A DNA stretch of 6,461 nt from an uncultured Eubacteriales bacterium (lineage in GTDB: Bacteria > Bacillota > Clostridia > Oscillospirales > Oscillospiraceae). Both the position numbers and the translations under genes were made by a program. Below are positions 4,838-6,461 of the stretch, in pieces. Where the stretch lies: assembly GCA_902475855.1 (NCBI GenBank), contig CABSBF010000083.1, positions 1 to 6,461 on the forward strand, given 5' to 3'. The notes under the pieces were generated by a model. It did not search any database, was not told where the DNA came from, and saw only the letters and a list, made by a program, of their open reading frames with translations. Within the stretch, counting starts at the first letter, position 1, and every line of letters begins with the position of its first letter.

Positions 4838-6461
4838 ATGGAGCACAGCAAGCAGCAGAGAATACGGGAATTGACCGACCGGCTGAACCGATGCCGGTAT
4901 GAATACTACAATCTCAACGCGCCGTCTCTGACGGATGCCGAATATGACGCGCTTTTTGATGAATTGAGCGCGCTGGAAAAGGAAACGGGATTTAATCTGA
5001 CCAACTCCCCCACACAGACCGTTGGCTGTTATCCCGCTGTCAGCACCTTGGAGAAAACGACGCATAAGATCCCGCTGCTGTCCTTGGATAAAACGAAGAG
5101 CAGTACGGAACTGCTGCGTTTTGCGGGAGAACAGATGGTCATGCTGATGCTCAAGCTGGACGGTCTGACGGTGAAGCTGACCTATGAAAAGGGCCTTCTG
5201 ATGGAGGCTGCTACCCGTGGTGACGGAGATACCGGCGAAAACATTACCCACAATGTAATGGGGATCTCCGGTATCCCGGACAAGATTTCATATAAGGACC
5301 GATTAGTTGTTACCGGTGAGGCATTTATCCGTCCCAGCGATTTTGAGGCGTTAAAGGACACGCTGCGGGACGGGAATGGCGAACCTTATAAAAACGGGCG
5401 CAATCTGGCTGCCGGCTCCGTCCGCCTGTTGGACTGCGGCGCCTGTAAGGACCGCCGCGTGACCTTCATGGCGTTCAACGTGCTGGAGGGTCTTACGGAA
5501 GAATATCCATGGAAGTCGCAGCGCCTTCGGGCTATCGAACAGCTTGGCTTTCCCGTCTGCAAATACTTAGCGAGCAAGCAGGCGCTGACACAGTTTGATA
5601 TGGACGCCGGTATCCGGCACCTGCGGAAATACGCGCAGGAAAACGACATCCCCATTGACGGCATCGTGGTCACCTACAACGATGCCGCCTACGCAAAATC
5701 CTGCGGCCGGACCGGGCATCACTATAAGGACGGATTGGCGTTCAAATTTGAGGACGACACCTATGAAACCGTCCTGCGTTCGATTGAATGGACGCCCAGC
5801 CGCACAGGGGAAATCACGCCGGTGGCGGTCTTTGACACGGTGGAGATCGACGGCTGCGCGGTATCCAGAGCGAGCCTCCACAACATCTCTTTCATTGAGA
5901 ATTTGGAACTGATGCCGGGATGCCGTATCAAGGTGAGCAAGCGGAACCAGATCATTCCCCATGTGGAGGAAAATCTGGATCGGGACTGCTACGCCAGAGA
6001 GAAGGTCGTTCCTGCCAGATGCCCGTGCTGCGGACAGCCTACCCGTATCCATACGACCAAAAACACTGTGAACGGGGAGGAAAAGGTCACGGCGGCCCTG
6101 TTCTGCGATAATGAGCAGTGCGAAACGCGGAAGCTGCGTAAGTTCGTCCACTTTGCAAGCCAGAAGGCGATGAATATCGTGGGATTGTCTGAAGCAATTC
6201 TGGAAAAATTCATTGGAAAAGGTTGGCTCCACTCCTATATGGACATCTTCTTTTTGGACAAACACAGGTCGGAGATCGTTCAGATGGAGGGCTTTGGGGT
6301 GAGATCCTGGCAAAATCTTTGGGATGCCATCCAGCACAGCCGTATTACCACCTTTGAGCAGTATCTGACCGCTATGGATATCCCCATGGTAGGCAGCACC
6401 GCCAGCAAGGCCATCTGCCAAAGGTTCCGCGGAAATCTTTCGGAATTTGAAACGGCTGTAT
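4838..6461 (+). CDS. ligA: Divergent NAD+-dependent DNA ligase LigA (3' end outside window)
   Basis: LigA seals nicks in DNA using NAD+. The 541 visible residues follow its domain order. Domain Ia (1-62) has YEYYNLNAPSLTDAEYD and SPTQTVG. The adenylation domain has HKIPLLSLDK (76-85), KLDG at 106-109 with catalytic K106, ATRGDGDTGE (125-134), GEAFI with E161, RNLAAGSVRLLD (188-199) and AFKF with K303. The OB fold follows (RTGEITPVAVF, SRASLHN), then a zinc finger C395-x2-C398...C423-x4-C428, then helix-hairpin-helix sequence (VQMEGFGVRSWQNLWDAI, DIPMVGSTASKAI). The rest of HhH and any BRCT domain lie beyond the window. Two active-site positions differ from E. coli LigA: E113 is M104 and K290 is T279 (IDGIVVTYND). 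I remember similar changes in a LigA branch on Clostridia elements, so this is probably an accessory ligase beside the housekeeping one. The frame is unbroken, so decay is not indicated. Confidence 0.92.
   Translation, partial: MEHSKQQRIRELTDRLNRCRYEYYNLNAPSLTDAEYDALFDELSALEKETGFNLTNSPTQTVGCYPAVSTLEKTTHKIPLLSLDKTKSSTELLRFAGEQMVMLMLKLDGLTVKLTYEKGLLMEAATRGDGDTGENITHNVMGISGIPDKISYKDRLVVTGEAFIRPSDFEALKDTLRDGNGEPYKNGRNLAAGSVRLLDCGACKDRRVTFMAFNVLEGLTEEYPWKSQRLRAIEQLGFPVCKYLASKQALTQFDMDAGIRHLRKYAQENDIPIDGIVVTYNDAAYAKSCGRTGHHYKDGLAFKFEDDTYETVLRSIEWTPSRTGEITPVAVFDTVEIDGCAVSRASLHNISFIENLELMPGCRIKVSKRNQIIPHVEENLDRDCYAREKVVPARCPCCGQPTRIHTTKNTVNGEEKVTAALFCDNEQCETRKLRKFVHFASQKAMNIVGLSEAILEKFIGKGWLHSYMDIFFLDKHRSEIVQMEGFGVRSWQNLWDAIQHSRITTFEQYLTAMDIPMVGSTASKAICQRFRGNLSEFETAV

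Noticed and set aside
5567..6421. Long open frame on the minus strand (284 codons) opposite ligA
   Set aside because: It lies wholly within the clear ligase coding sequence, shows no recognisable domain, and is explained by the codon use of the + strand gene.
1..6461. CRISPR array, tRNA/rRNA, insertion sequence or attachment site
   Set aside because: No spaced repeats, tRNA-like cloverleaf, transposase motif or flanking direct repeats were seen; nearly all bases are in genes.

Overview
The window looks like accessory DNA from a Gram-positive gut Clostridia genome (Oscillospiraceae/Ruminococcaceae type), most likely the interior of an integrative conjugative element or conjugative plasmid. 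The clues are purine-rich AGGAGG-type ribosome binding sites, moderately high GC with GC-rich third codon positions, and a set of families typical of such elements: YodL-domain protein, PcfK-like, DUF7666-like, PcfJ-like, a region-2-only sigma-like protein and a divergent NAD+-dependent DNA ligase. The assignments come from reading motifs by eye; no database search was run. No relaxase, coupling ATPase, integrase or attachment site lies in the window, so the type and limits of the element cannot be fixed.

Layout, all on the + strand: (1) 1-320, the C-terminal end of a YodL-domain protein. (2) 331-576, an unrecognised 81-aa protein with an awkward start region. (3) 590-629, a long terminator-like hairpin just upstream of the strong SD of the next gene. 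(4) 658-4219, three translationally coupled genes: PcfK-like (279 aa), DUF7666-like (182 aa) and PcfJ-like (725 aa). They are joined by TGATG and ATGA overlaps. (5) 4267-4623, a 118-aa protein resembling sigma-70 region 2 only. (6) 4640-4834, an unrecognised 64-aa protein carrying a perfect 11-bp hairpin inside its coding sequence. (7) 4838-6461, the first 541 codons of a divergent LigA that runs off the window; it follows the 64-aa gene in the same reading frame after a single TAA and one GGA codon.

The genes are packed head to tail with no gap above about 85 bases and no gene visible on the minus strand, which suggests one transcription unit or two divided at the 590-629 hairpin. PcfK and PcfJ families are linked to conjugative elements but have no established biochemical role. 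The ligase suggests a DNA-processing function, and the sigma-like protein a possible element-encoded transcriptional control. There is no stretch over 300 bases without a gene. The points most worth a second look are the divergent ligase active site, the hairpin ahead of pcfK, the region-2-only sigma-like protein, and the hairpin plus same-frame junction leading into ligA.
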